DNA of 64,000 bases. It comes from Chitinophagaceae bacterium. GTDB taxonomy: Bacteria > Bacteroidota > Bacteroidia > Chitinophagales > Chitinophagaceae. The notes under the pieces were generated by a model that was given only the letters and a program-made list of their open reading frames with translations, did not search any database and had not been told where the DNA came from. Numbering within the stretch: position 1 is the first letter of the stretch; each line of letters begins with the position of its first letter. The position numbers and the translations under genes are program-made. Positions 17,251 through 26,773 of this stretch are shown here, piece after piece. Location of the stretch: NCBI GenBank assembly GCA_023957125.1, contig JAMLHL010000020.1, forward strand, positions 1 to 64,000, in the 5' to 3' direction.

Positions 17251-20200
17251 TTATCTCATCAAATACATTTTCCCATAACCACCATCAAAATACTGATCTG
17301 TACGATCTCCTTCTGTTTTATACTTGTCGAGTGATTTTCCATTCAAATTAGTAATTACCCTATAAAGATAAACTCCGTTGGCCAGTTTTTGACCATATTG
17401 GTCTCTTCCGTCCCATTTATACTCTGTAATATTTCTTCCAATCCGAATAGGGCCTAATTCTTCCTTGGTAATTTCCCGGACAATTTTTCCCGTAATGGTT
17501 AATATCTGAATACGGATATTCTGGGGTACATCACTCCCGGTTAATGTAAACACAAAAGCTGTTGAAGTAGTAAAGGGATTGGGGTAATTAAACATATTGG
17601 AGATCATCGGCTTGTTGATAATTTTAAAGCCTACCCTGTAGGCCGTCTGCCCGCTATTATTACCACTCTTATCTCTCCCACTAACAATCAATTCATAATC
17701 TCCGTCCTCCAGGAAAGAGGGGTTAAAATCAACGGTTGCAATGTTGCCGGATGCATTGCCGTCATTCAGGATGGCGGGTGTAAACCTGAGGGTGTCACCG
17801 GTGAAAGAAAAGGGCCTCACCTGACCATCGGGAAACCTGACCTGAACTTTGAGCAGGGTGGTATCATCCAAAGCAAGAAAATGATTTTCATCTTTAAGTT
17901 TGATCAGGATATGCGGCCGCGACGATACAATGTCATTGTTCAGAATATGTACCCCATCGAATGTGACATCCAGCAGCGGATTGATATTATCCGGCCTTAC
18001 AAAAAAGGTTTTATATAAAAAATTATTCAGAAAATACTGCTCCGGCTGGTCAAAATCGGGGTTAAACTCAATGGAGAAAGTATTCATTCCCGGGTAATCC
18101 CGCGTATCCAAACTAAACGAAACCTTTACGGTATCATCTATCGAAAGCGGCTTTAACCTGATCGTGTCAAGCAAATGCTTAACATTATTATTATCAAGTA
18201 ATACCAGCCTCACTTTCAGGCTATCAAATTTTTCTTCACTGATATTCTTAAAACCAATGCCAAACTGCATGGTTTCTCCCAACTCAACTGTATCTTTTAC
18301 GTTCAGGTAATACACCTGTGGTGCTATTGCTCCTTCGGGAGGGAGCTTACCAGTTAATCTCCAGTATTTGAGCTGATGCGGCGTCCCATGCAACGAATCT
18401 TCGCTCGTTAACTTCATTTTCAGATAGGGATATTCTTTCGCGTCAATAAACGACAACGAAGTATCCCTTGCCGGATCAATCGTTGCCAGTAAGGTTTGTT
18501 CGTCACCCGTTTTCTTTCCATACAATTGGATCGAAGTTTTATCGGCATCCGCTTCCACATTCTTTCCATCCCAGTAAAGTTCATGCCATTCTAAAGAGGG
18601 CCCGAACCAGGGAGACTCTATTTCTCCTGAGGTCATTCTCGAATGAACAGAAAAAACCTGAGAAATATAGCTGTTTTCATCAGGTCCCATAACACTAGTA
18701 GCCGGATACCCAGCATCTCCCTTTTTATAAAAATACAGGAACGGCAAATTTCGCGTAAACAAATCTATGTCAGTGAATCCCTGATTTTTTAATACGTGAT
18801 ACAAAGACCTCCCTGTACCCAGTTGTGCAGTATCCTTTTTCCAGCTATCAATAAAGGAAGTGTTCGATGTCATCCCCAGATTCGTAATAGATATGTAGTG
18901 TCCGGCAGGGATCCCCTCAATAAATTCAATAGCCCTTCGCCTGGACGCAGAATCTCTATAGGAAAATTCAAAAGTATATTTATTATGTCCGCATGGCGCT
19001 AAACTTCCATATTCACCTAAACCGTCGGGTTGTAAACTATTCGTCCAGGGTATCATGGTAACGCTGTCATATACTTTGATCTGAATCGAATTATAGGTAC
19101 ACCCATACTGATCATATTGGGTTTCATCGAGCGACACAAACAGCCTGTCGCCGACAAAATAGGGATACAAACCCGTGGTAATTTTCAACGCATGAGGCGT
19201 TTCATGAAAGCGAAAAACCCTGTCATCATCAAGTAATATCTCGTTGTACTGATCATCTTTAAACTGGAAGTAATGAGATTGGTTGTAGCCCGGCAAAGCG
19301 CCCGGTAAGTAAACAAAAGATGAAGTATTCCACACCTGATCTTCCGGAGCATTCCCCTGCACCGCGATCCGCCAATAATAAACCACACTGTCCAACAGTG
19401 TTATTCCGGGCTCCGCCGAGATTATCCCTCCTTTGGAGCTTTTGGTTACAGATCTTTTAAAAGGCGAATTAAACAGCCTTGAGCTATCAATCTCTATTAC
19501 ATAGTTTTTCTGAGGGGCAAGAGGATCTGAGGTTGAGGACTGAAGTACCAGATGATTACCGGATACGATAGAATAATTGTATGGATAAACAGGTTTCGCA
19601 CCATCATCAATAATATAAAAAGTTTTTATTGTAGTATTGTTCATTTCAGATATCTCATCCACCTCGTTATCGGCATCTATGCTGAATATAAGTTTATTCT
19701 CTCCCTTATCCACCATAGGATTAACAGGCAATGTAAGATCAACGGTGTAATCAAAGTTTATGCCTGCCACTCTTTTCCTTATCACTGTGGTAATGGAACC
19801 ATCTGGCATCTGTCTTTTAACCTCAAGGGTTATAGAGTCGTCAACAGCCTTACCCAAGTTGTAGATCTTCGCAGAAACCGATATATTCTTGTCTGCTATT
19901 GAAATGAGCGGTGGGAGTTCAACCAAAGATTCCTCCACCGCATAATCCGGCCTGGATGGAGCATAAGGGTGAACTACGGGATCTCCGTGTAAGGTAATTT
20001 CCTCCGCATGCGCCCTGGCAAAGAAATCGTTGCCCCATATTCCTAAGAGATAACGAAAAGATTCTTCTATAATCTTTCCTATTGAAAGCCCGTATCCACT
20101 CTGTGAAATGGTTTTATACAAGCCGTTTAGATAAGAGTTAAGGTAGTTAACAATCCCGAAATGAGAACTCGCAATGAATCCTATGCTGCCACGCTGGTCT

Positions 20201-22272
20201 GCCAGTATATATTTTTCGGATAAAGAAGACACCATGTTTATCCGCGTTTGGTCAAACATAAAAATGTCTCCGGCCAAACACCCGTTTACAAGGAAAAATG
20301 GATACTTTCCCTGGTTTTCATACATATTAGGATCGTCAATGTTAAACTCCAAGGTGCTGGCTGAAGAATGGCCGAAGTAGTTCAGTATGCCGATACCCTC
20401 TGAAAATAACCGTTTCAGATCTTCCGAGGAGAGGTCACTTTTTACTACAGATGAATTGGTAAAATTTTTAACATTGCCCCCCAAAAGAGTATCTTCAATA
20501 ACCGTTTTAAGATGGTTCATATATCCTCCGATCTCTGCCGTCAGCGTTGGATTTCCTCCGCCAATAGCATGCAATATATTCTTCATCCAGGCCCTTCCTG
20601 CAACAGTTTGTGGTGCATCAACCGCCACCGCTTCATATTCTTTCACCTTTTTAAGATACACCTCCACTTCCGAAGGTAAAACCACAGACAACCTTCCCAC
20701 CGGAATGCTGGAAATGGTTTCATTGTCTCTCGACACCAACAGGTTATCCGATGCAGGATGACCGAACGAAGGAACCAGGTTTAAACGGTCCAGCAGCGGG
20801 TTGGCCTGGTTGGTTCGGGCATCAATATAATTCACCCCCTTACCTATGATAAAGATCGCCCTGGGATAGGTTGAAAAAACATCTTCCGCATACTTTACAA
20901 AATTCTTTACGGCACCGGGATGGCGTTTGATACCAAAAGCAAACTGGTCTGTTAATTGATCTATATCATAAATTTTCGCCGTATAGCTTCCGCCGGGAGC
21001 AGAGCTGCGATATTGTGCATAAGCTTCTACAGGATTCCCGTTAGATCCGTTGTACAATAAAGCGTTGCTTACAATAAGATAGTCACCCTGCCTGTCGGGC
21101 TGGGCATAATTAACAAAGTTGCGGGAAGTGAAGGCCGTTACCTGGTTGATATTGCCGGCCGACATATTCACCAGCACCAATTTTCTTTTTTGAACCGAAG
21201 GCGGCAGTACGAATTTTATAACGCCCGATTCCGAAATATCACCGGTATATCTTTTCCGGTTAGACAGGTCGTACAATACAGGGGCCACGCTTCCCCGGTT
21301 GAAATTGGTGATCCGCAAAAAATTACCCACACTGGTTTCGGGCAGTTCAAACGAAAAGTTGGTGCTGTTCCCGAAATTAAATTGACGCGGGTAAGTGATC
21401 TCATATCTCGAAACCACCATCCGGTCGTTGGGATTATCCGATGTGTTGGTAATTTTAACCGCCGCGCTGCCCGTATTGAGCAAGCCTGAAGGAAGCGTTA
21501 CCTGTTGGCGTTGATCATTATACACATTCATCACGGCATCCACCACCTGGACGTTGTTTACGCTCACACTCAGGTTGCGGTTGTAGAGCGCGTTTCCTGC
21601 AGCTGCAATAAAAAAGGTGGCATCCGGACCAGCCGTATATACAAATAAATTATTAACGGTTTCGCTGAGCGGCGAGGCCGGCCGGATATCTCCACTGGTA
21701 TAACCTTCTCCCTTGTCGTAAACGGATGAATAAATATATTCCACTACCAGTGATGCATAGCCCGGATTAATTCTATTCTTATAATATTTTCCGTAGGTGT
21801 ACATAAAATACGGCTCGGCATCGAGCGTGTTCCCCACCGTATTATTCGCTTCATTCTGCAGCCTCGGATTATTTCCCGAAGGATTAACCGTTAAAAAGAA
21901 AGAAGCGGTGTCTGTTTCCAAACTCCACTGGTCAGACAACTGGTCATTGATATTGCGATACAATTTCGTGTCGGGCTTCCCGTCATTCATCTCTCCCCAA
22001 AATTCAAGATAGCCACCGGCATCCAATGGTCCGGCAGACACCGAAGTGTATAAGGGAACCTGGATCCCGTTTCGCCATAACTGGAAATTTTCGGCGGGCG
22101 TGTCGCCCAAACCGGCAGCTTCCAAAACCGGCCGGGAGATCCGGTACAGCCCGGTTTTACCAACGGGGAATTTATAATAGGTTTTATTATAGTCTATCCA
22201 CTCGTTATTGTATTGAGCCTGTGACGCAAAAAAGCCGAATACGCATATTATAAATAAAACCCGTTTTATCAT
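17251..22272 (-). CDS. C25 (gingipain-like) T9SS sortase-type protein, PorU/PorU2
   Basis: A 1673-residue protein with signal peptide (cleavage near SQAQ). The N-terminal beta domain (about 20-390) precedes a peptidase C25 domain (about 390-760) with His-635 in YFGHSS and Cys-665 in VNGCLAG, spaced like the gingipain dyad. CARDB-like beta domains follow (about 780-900 and 1340-1600). A C-terminal FlgD-like sorting domain opens YPNPF and contains GVYLYRV. It is some 400-500 residues longer than classical PorU, and its partner is a PorV/PorQ-family barrel rather than canonical PorV. I therefore favour the paralogue often called PorU2. It overlaps the preceding gene by ATGA, so the two are translated together. 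Confidence 0.8.
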   Translation of the reverse strand: MIKRVLFIICVFGFFASQAQYNNEWIDYNKTYYKFPVGKTGLYRISRPVLEAAGLGDTPAENFQLWRNGIQVPLYTSVSAGPLDAGGYLEFWGEMNDGKPDTKLYRNINDQLSDQWSLETDTASFFLTVNPSGNNPRLQNEANNTVGNTLDAEPYFMYTYGKYYKNRINPGYASLVVEYIYSSVYDKGEGYTSGDIRPASPLSETVNNLFVYTAGPDATFFIAAAGNALYNRNLSVSVNNVQVVDAVMNVYNDQRQQVTLPSGLLNTGSAAVKITNTSDNPNDRMVVSRYEITYPRQFNFGNSTNFSFELPETSVGNFLRITNFNRGSVAPVLYDLSNRKRYTGDISESGVIKFVLPPSVQKRKLVLVNMSAGNINQVTAFTSRNFVNYAQPDRQGDYLIVSNALLYNGSNGNPVEAYAQYRSSAPGGSYTAKIYDIDQLTDQFAFGIKRHPGAVKNFVKYAEDVFSTYPRAIFIIGKGVNYIDARTNQANPLLDRLNLVPSFGHPASDNLLVSRDNETISSIPVGRLSVVLPSEVEVYLKKVKEYEAVAVDAPQTVAGRAWMKNILHAIGGGNPTLTAEIGGYMNHLKTVIEDTLLGGNVKNFTNSSVVKSDLSSEDLKRLFSEGIGILNYFGHSSASTLEFNIDDPNMYENQGKYPFFLVNGCLAGDIFMFDQTRINMVSSLSEKYILADQRGSIGFIASSHFGIVNYLNSYLNGLYKTISQSGYGLSIGKIIEESFRYLLGIWGNDFFARAHAEEITLHGDPVVHPYAPSRPDYAVEESLVELPPLISIADKNISVSAKIYNLGKAVDDSITLEVKRQMPDGSITTVIRKRVAGINFDYTVDLTLPVNPMVDKGENKLIFSIDADNEVDEISEMNNTTIKTFYIIDDGAKPVYPYNYSIVSGNHLVLQSSTSDPLAPQKNYVIEIDSSRLFNSPFKRSVTKSSKGGIISAEPGITLLDSVVYYWRIAVQGNAPEDQVWNTSSFVYLPGALPGYNQSHYFQFKDDQYNEILLDDDRVFRFHETPHALKITTGLYPYFVGDRLFVSLDETQYDQYGCTYNSIQIKVYDSVTMIPWTNSLQPDGLGEYGSLAPCGHNKYTFEFSYRDSASRRRAIEFIEGIPAGHYISITNLGMTSNTSFIDSWKKDTAQLGTGRSLYHVLKNQGFTDIDLFTRNLPFLYFYKKGDAGYPATSVMGPDENSYISQVFSVHSRMTSGEIESPWFGPSLEWHELYWDGKNVEADADKTSIQLYGKKTGDEQTLLATIDPARDTSLSFIDAKEYPYLKMKLTSEDSLHGTPHQLKYWRLTGKLPPEGAIAPQVYYLNVKDTVELGETMQFGIGFKNISEEKFDSLKVRLVLLDNNNVKHLLDTIRLKPLSIDDTVKVSFSLDTRDYPGMNTFSIEFNPDFDQPEQYFLNNFLYKTFFVRPDNINPLLDVTFDGVHILNNDIVSSRPHILIKLKDENHFLALDDTTLLKVQVRFPDGQVRPFSFTGDTLRFTPAILNDGNASGNIATVDFNPSFLEDGDYELIVSGRDKSGNNSGQTAYRVGFKIINKPMISNMFNYPNPFTTSTAFVFTLTGSDVPQNIRIQILTITGKIVREITKEELGPIRIGRNITEYKWDGRDQYGQKLANGVYLYRVITNLNGKSLDKYKTEGDRTDQYFDGGYGKMYLMR

Positions 22273-23402
22273 AAGCTACCTTGTTTTTGTGTCTTTGAAT
22301 GATCCTTTTTGACCAAATCTAACCGGATGGAGAAAATATGCGTATATAATGGATTGGACTGATTCGCGAGATTTGTAAAGGCATAGTCAATAGCGATGTG
22401 CTTTAACTTAAAACCGGCTCCTATACCGGGCTGGTAAATCCATACTTTTTTTTGATTGAGGGTATCCCCATCCGCCAGCGCCCGCTGGAAATTATAAACG
22501 CCGCTCCTGATAAAGATCAGATCTTTATAACCCAATTCAACGCCAATACGGGGATCCACGCTTACGGGATCGGCACTGATAACCACATTTCGCCTTCCGT
22601 CGAAAGTAAGGTCGGTATTGATCTCCGCTAACAGGTTAAAATCTTTGCCCAGGGTGAAATCATAAGCCGCGCCTAATACGAGGCGGGGAGCCGTCAGCTC
22701 GGTGGATTTCACCGGCACTTCGTTATCGGTAAGATAAAGCACTTCCTTCTCCTCCTCGGTAAAACTAAAACTCCACGCATTAAAGGTGGTGGTAACATCC
22801 CTGGCGGCAACACCCAGCCGCCACTTCTTGGATTGCATCTGTATGCCGGCGTCAATACCAAACCCCCAGGCCCTGGCAAATGAACCTACACTGCGATGGA
22901 TCACTTTTGCGTTCACCCCAAAACTGAACAACCTGTTGCCCTTTTGTTGAAGGCTTTGTGCGTAAGAAAAAAGAAAAGCATAATCGGCGGAAGAAAAAGA
23001 CCGGATATTATTGTAATTGATGGATCCGTCTGGTTCAACCAGATAAAGCGTATTAGGAATATCATCCACGGCAAAACGTAATAAAGATAATCCTATGGTT
23101 CTTTTCCGATCGCTCAGAGGAATGGCCACACTGCCATAATCATACTTACCAATGCCCGAAAAATATTCCGCGTGCATAAAATTCACCACCGGGTAATCCT
23201 GTATATGTACCAGTCCGGCAGGATTCCAATACCCCGCATTCCCGTCTTTAACGGAAGCGATCTGGGCGCCGCCCATCCCAAGCCCCCTGGCGCCGGCGCC
23301 GATATTTAAAAACTCGTTTGAATATTTTCGAAACTGTGCATAAGAAGACGCACTACTGCTCAACAGGAAAAACCAAAAAATTCTCAGTAGCACTTTTTTC
23401 AT
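22269..23402 (-). CDS. PorV/PorQ family outer-membrane protein
   Basis: About 377 residues; the chosen ATG begins MKKVLLRIFWFF, a clear signal peptide ending in SYAQ. The family signature follows: FLNIGAGARGLGMGGAQIA and GNAGYWNPAGL, then a FadL-like beta-barrel. PorV shuttles T9SS cargo from the translocon to the sortase. The ORF is open 28 codons further upstream, but a promoter box lies inside that extension (23444-23451). It overlaps the C25 gene by four bases. The N-terminal motif fits the PorV/PorQ superfamily better than canonical PorV (which reads ISPDSRAG-like), so a dedicated shuttle for a PorU2 pathway is the likelier role. Confidence 0.82.
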   Translation of the reverse strand: MKKVLLRIFWFFLLSSSASSYAQFRKYSNEFLNIGAGARGLGMGGAQIASVKDGNAGYWNPAGLVHIQDYPVVNFMHAEYFSGIGKYDYGSVAIPLSDRKRTIGLSLLRFAVDDIPNTLYLVEPDGSINYNNIRSFSSADYAFLFSYAQSLQQKGNRLFSFGVNAKVIHRSVGSFARAWGFGIDAGIQMQSKKWRLGVAARDVTTTFNAWSFSFTEEEKEVLYLTDNEVPVKSTELTAPRLVLGAAYDFTLGKDFNLLAEINTDLTFDGRRNVVISADPVSVDPRIGVELGYKDLIFIRSGVYNFQRALADGDTLNQKKVWIYQPGIGAGFKLKHIAIDYAFTNLANQSNPLYTHIFSIRLDLVKKDHSKTQKQGSL

Positions 23403-23443
23403 CCGTTCATCTTTGTTTTTTACCCTCCCGGCAGGGAATGATG

Positions 23444-23451
23444 CAAATATA
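23444..23451 (-). promoter_or_regulatory. Promoter -7 box for the PorV-C25 pair
   Basis: TATATTTG on the minus strand, 42 bases before the chosen ATG. It lies inside the longer ORF and so supports the internal start. Confidence 0.55.
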
Positions 23452-23525
23452 CACAGGAACGATAATCCGGGTACGCATTCATACACAAGCTTTTATAACG
23501 GATCGTCATCCAAATTATTGCGTTT

Positions 23526-23558
23526 TTTGACAACCTTGACAAACTAACATTATTTTTG
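23526..23558 (+). promoter_or_regulatory. tyrS promoter
   Basis: TTTG, 21 bases, TATTTTTG, ending 16 bases before the tyrS ATG at 23575. The implied leader is under 12 bases. Confidence 0.65.
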
Positions 23559-23574
23559 CCGAAAAGCATTGAAA

Positions 23575-24852
23575 ATGACCCTTATAGAGGAATTAAAATG
23601 GCGGGGCATGCTACAGGACATGATGCCGGGTACCGGGGAACAACTGAATAAAGAAATGACGACAGGCTATATAGGGTTTGATCCTACGGCCGACAGTCTG
23701 CACATCGGCAGCCTGGTACCTATCCTGTTGCTGGTTCACCTGCAGCGGCGCGGACACAAGCCCATTGCGCTTATCGGTGGGGCAACCGGTATGATTGGCG
23801 ACCCTACCGGCAAAAGTGAAGAGCGGAACCTGCTGAGCAGGGAACAATTGGATATCAATATCGCGGGCATCCGGAAACAACTGGAAAAACACATAGACTT
23901 CAATTCCACCTTAGCCAACAGCGCGGAACTGGTGAATAACTACGACTGGTTCCATGAAATCAGCTTTATTGATTTTCTCAGGGACACTGGAAAGTACATC
24001 ACGGTCAATTACATGATGGCAAAAGAAAGCGTTAAGAAAAGAATTGACGGCGATGCGGGTATCAGCTACACGGAATTTGCTTACCAACTGATGCAGGGAT
24101 ACGATTTTTACTGGCTGTACCGGCAAAAAAACTGTAAGCTGCAGATGGGAGGAAGCGATCAATGGGGGAACATTACTACCGGCGCAGAATTGATCCGCAG
24201 GAAAACAGGAGGAGAGGTTTTTGCCTTTACCTGCCCGCTGATCAAAAAAGCAGATGGGGGGAAATTCGGGAAAACGGAAAAAGGGAATATATGGTTAGAC
24301 GCGGAAAAAACTTCTCCCTACCAGTTTTATCAATTTTGGTTAAATGCCTCAGATGAGGACGCCGAAAAATGGATTAAAATATTCACTTTTTTACCGCCTG
24401 CGGAAATTGACGATCTGATTGGTCAACACCAAAACGACCCTGCCAACCGGCTCCTGCAAAAAGCCCTCGCCAGGGAAGTAACGCTTTTTATTCACGGGGA
24501 AGATGAATACAGGAAAGCCCTCGAAACAACCGAAAAATTATTTGCAAAGCAGGATGCGCCGGCTGCCTCCCTGAGCGTCAATGATCTTGAACAGATGGAG
24601 GGCGTGGTTAAGTCGGAGTTTTCCAGGGAGGTCATCAACAACAGTACGGATGTGGTTTCATTTTTGTCGGAAACAGGCATTTTTTCAAGCAAGGGGGAAG
24701 CCCGCAAAATGATACTGAACGGCGGGGTAAGCATTAACCGCCACCGGATCAGCGATGTTGCCATGCGGATTGACACGTCCTCCTTACTGCACAACCGGTA
24801 TATCCTGGTACAAAAGGGAAGAAAAAACTACTACCTGGTAAAAGCAATTTAA
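23575..24852 (+). CDS. tyrS: Tyrosyl-tRNA synthetase
   Basis: A 425-residue class I synthetase charging tRNA-Tyr. The HIGH-type motif is HIGS at residues 43-46, and the KMSKS-type loop reads KFGKTEKG. GGSDQWGN contributes to the tyrosine pocket. The C-terminal S4-like RNA-binding domain includes GEARKMILNGGVSIN. The ORF is open two codons earlier from a TTG, but ATG is preferred. No T-box leader is present. tRNA-Gln follows 75 bases later from its own promoter. Confidence 0.97.
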   Translation: MTLIEELKWRGMLQDMMPGTGEQLNKEMTTGYIGFDPTADSLHIGSLVPILLLVHLQRRGHKPIALIGGATGMIGDPTGKSEERNLLSREQLDINIAGIRKQLEKHIDFNSTLANSAELVNNYDWFHEISFIDFLRDTGKYITVNYMMAKESVKKRIDGDAGISYTEFAYQLMQGYDFYWLYRQKNCKLQMGGSDQWGNITTGAELIRRKTGGEVFAFTCPLIKKADGGKFGKTEKGNIWLDAEKTSPYQFYQFWLNASDEDAEKWIKIFTFLPPAEIDDLIGQHQNDPANRLLQKALAREVTLFIHGEDEYRKALETTEKLFAKQDAPAASLSVNDLEQMEGVVKSEFSREVINNSTDVVSFLSETGIFSSKGEARKMILNGGVSINRHRISDVAMRIDTSSLLHNRYILVQKGRKNYYLVKAI

Positions 24853-24864
24853 TTCGGCTTGAAA

Positions 24865-24896
24865 TTTGGTTTACATGCTGCCAGTATTTACTTTTG
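24865..24896 (+). promoter_or_regulatory. tRNA-Gln promoter
   Basis: TTTG, 20 bases, TACTTTTG, ending 31 bases before the tRNA. Confidence 0.75.
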
Positions 24897-24927
24897 CAGC
24901 CCTCAGGTTCTTATTGAATTTCAGGAT

Positions 24928-24998
24928 TGGCCTATAGTATAATGGTAGTACAACAGATTTTGGTTCTGTCTGTCTTGGTTCGAATCCAGGTAGGCCAA
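24928..24998 (+). tRNA. tRNA-Gln (TTG)
   Basis: The acceptor TGGCCTA pairs with TAGGCCA. The anticodon stem ACAGA/TCTGT encloses loop TTTTGGT (anticodon TTG), and the T-loop is TTCGAAT. Discriminator A; CCA not encoded. Confidence 0.96.
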
Positions 24999-25001
24999 CT
25001 T

Positions 25002-25035
25002 AAAAAGACATGGTTAATAAATCCTGTCTTTTTTT
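25002..25035 (+). terminator. Intrinsic terminator after tRNA-Gln
   Basis: AAAAAGACA pairs with TGTCTTTTT across a 14-base loop, with a T-run, directly after the tRNA. The remainder to 25251 shows no gene. Confidence 0.8.
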
Positions 25036-25251
25036 ATTAACAGCCCCCTGTGTAATACAATATTATGTTAGTCCTGAAGTCGCTCACAAGTACCCCGGAC
25101 TTTCACGGATAAGATTTGCCTGCGTTTTTTCGTGTCCTCCATGAGCTCTTTGACGTGTGTTGCGCATCATAAGAATTGACTTATCGCCGGTTTTGTATCG
25201 TTTTTCTATAATAATGTGATGAAAAACCCCGGATCCGTAACAAGCTTTGGG

Positions 25252-25596
25252 TTATTTAGATACCTGGAACTTGCCCGATTCGATAATCCTTCCGTCCTTA
25301 TTCCGAAGTTGAAAGATATATACTCCCCTGGGGAAGTCTGAAAGATCAATCTGGTTGGAGGAGTTTACGACGCTGATCTCAAACACTTTCTTTCCTAAAA
25401 AATTATAGATGACCAGGTTGTACGACCGGTTGTAATCTTTTTGAAAATCAAAGTTGATATAAGTTGTAGCGGGATTGGGATAGAATTTCAAAATTTTTAC
25501 AGGAAGATCTCTCGCCGATACAGGGTATCTCTCCTGGCTATAGCCGGAAAATTGTATGAATAACCCCATCAAAATTATTAGCGTAAAATTCCTCAC
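25252..25596 (-). CDS. Secreted protein consisting of a type A T9SS sorting domain
   Basis: A 114-residue protein. A signal peptide (about 1-20, ending GYSQ) is followed after only some 15 residues by a complete type A sorting domain: ILKFYPNPATTYINFDF, then LVIYNFLGKKV and the final FPRGVYIFQLRN...GKFQV pattern. There is essentially no cargo domain. It lies alone, about 118 bases downstream of the PorP gene. It may be a remnant of a longer secreted protein or a genuine small T9SS substrate or competitor for the sorting machinery. Confidence 0.85.
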   Translation of the reverse strand: MRNFTLIILMGLFIQFSGYSQERYPVSARDLPVKILKFYPNPATTYINFDFQKDYNRSYNLVIYNFLGKKVFEISVVNSSNQIDLSDFPRGVYIFQLRNKDGRIIESGKFQVSK

Positions 25597-25713
25597 CCGA
25601 TAAAATTAGGATTTAATTCCAAAAGGAAACGTCAATTTTATGTTGTAAAGTATAGAAAAAAATTTAATAATGATAATTTGAGGCGGGTGCATTTAAATGC
25701 CCCCTTTGAAGCC

Positions 25714-26769
25714 TCAGAACCTCGGACATCTTAATATATCTTTTGTGCTGCCGGCACCGTTCAGAAAACCGGTATAAGTCAGCGACAGCTCAAAACCACC
25801 TCTCCCCTGACTTGCTGTTCTCAACTGGGAAACATTCATATCATAACTGAATCCCAGGGAAAAAGGATGATAATCCAGCTTTACCACCGGAATGAACGCG
25901 TCGTCCCACCGGAGATAACCGCCTATATGTACAATATAATCGGGTTCTTCAAAATCCCCTATCTTCCTGGAATACATAGCGCCGCCAATCAGCTCTTTAT
26001 AATCTCCCTGGATACTGAAATCCGCGTTTATCGTAAGATAAGAATAGTCTCCCATAGCGGTTCTCAACCCGCCGGAAGCCACCCATTTGGGGAGATGTTG
26101 TAAACTATGGTAAAACGAATTGATAGGCCTGTTGAAATGATGATACGCCAGCCCTGCAAAAAAGTTGTTTTCTTTGCTGTCGCCTATGGAGGAGTTATAG
26201 CTCATGCCCACGCCTGCATCGAAATAGGAATAATTAGCAAGAAAAGTTTCCCCGTCGGGCAGTGAACCATTGTAATCGAAACCGTCGTACTGGTTATTGG
26301 TGGTAACCTTAGAGCGGTCTAAACTCCGGGAAACCCATCCCCCGGTAAAACCCAGTGAAACATACCGGTTCTTATCGGCATTCATGGATTTATGATAATT
26401 CACCGCAGGCAACAGATGGGTGGTATTCAAGGCAACGGCGCCCGCCCGGTCCCACAATACCTGCAGCCCCGTGGTTAGGAAATCATCTCCTTTTCCTACG
26501 GCAAATTTGTATTCCCCGCTAAGCGTTCCCGTCTGGTAAGGATTGGTTACGCTTCCCCATTGATTACGATATACCATCTGCGCTCTTACATCGCCTTCAA
26601 ACAGTCCGGCCAAAGCGGGATTTCGGATTAAAGGCGCCTCATAGAATTGGGAAAAGTGAAGATCCTGACACCATCCCGGGACAGACATACACAAAATGAA
26701 AAGCAGGAAGCTCCATTTTTGACGGACACTGCCGGACTTACTATAATATTTGTTCTTCAGATCCGCCAT
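25714..26769 (-). CDS. PorP/SprF family T9SS outer-membrane protein
   Basis: A 351-residue protein with an N-terminal signal peptide (hydrophobic 20-33, ending WCQD). The family opening DLHFSQFYEAPLIRNPALAG is nearly invariant in PorP/SprF proteins. A 14-strand-type barrel follows, containing YRNQWGSV. SprF-like proteins assist secretion or surface attachment of large proteins ending in type B sorting domains. It starts four bases after the stop of exactly such a protein, so the pair is very likely an exporter accessory with its client. Confidence 0.93.
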   Translation of the reverse strand: MADLKNKYYSKSGSVRQKWSFLLFILCMSVPGWCQDLHFSQFYEAPLIRNPALAGLFEGDVRAQMVYRNQWGSVTNPYQTGTLSGEYKFAVGKGDDFLTTGLQVLWDRAGAVALNTTHLLPAVNYHKSMNADKNRYVSLGFTGGWVSRSLDRSKVTTNNQYDGFDYNGSLPDGETFLANYSYFDAGVGMSYNSSIGDSKENNFFAGLAYHHFNRPINSFYHSLQHLPKWVASGGLRTAMGDYSYLTINADFSIQGDYKELIGGAMYSRKIGDFEEPDYIVHIGGYLRWDDAFIPVVKLDYHPFSLGFSYDMNVSQLRTASQGRGGFELSLTYTGFLNGAGSTKDILRCPRF

Positions 26770-26773
26770 CGGG

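Noticed and set aside
25036..25251. Fragment of a larger gene (open minus-strand stretch ending in ESPGYL)
   Set aside because: About 45 open codons without a recognisable motif or start; could be chance.
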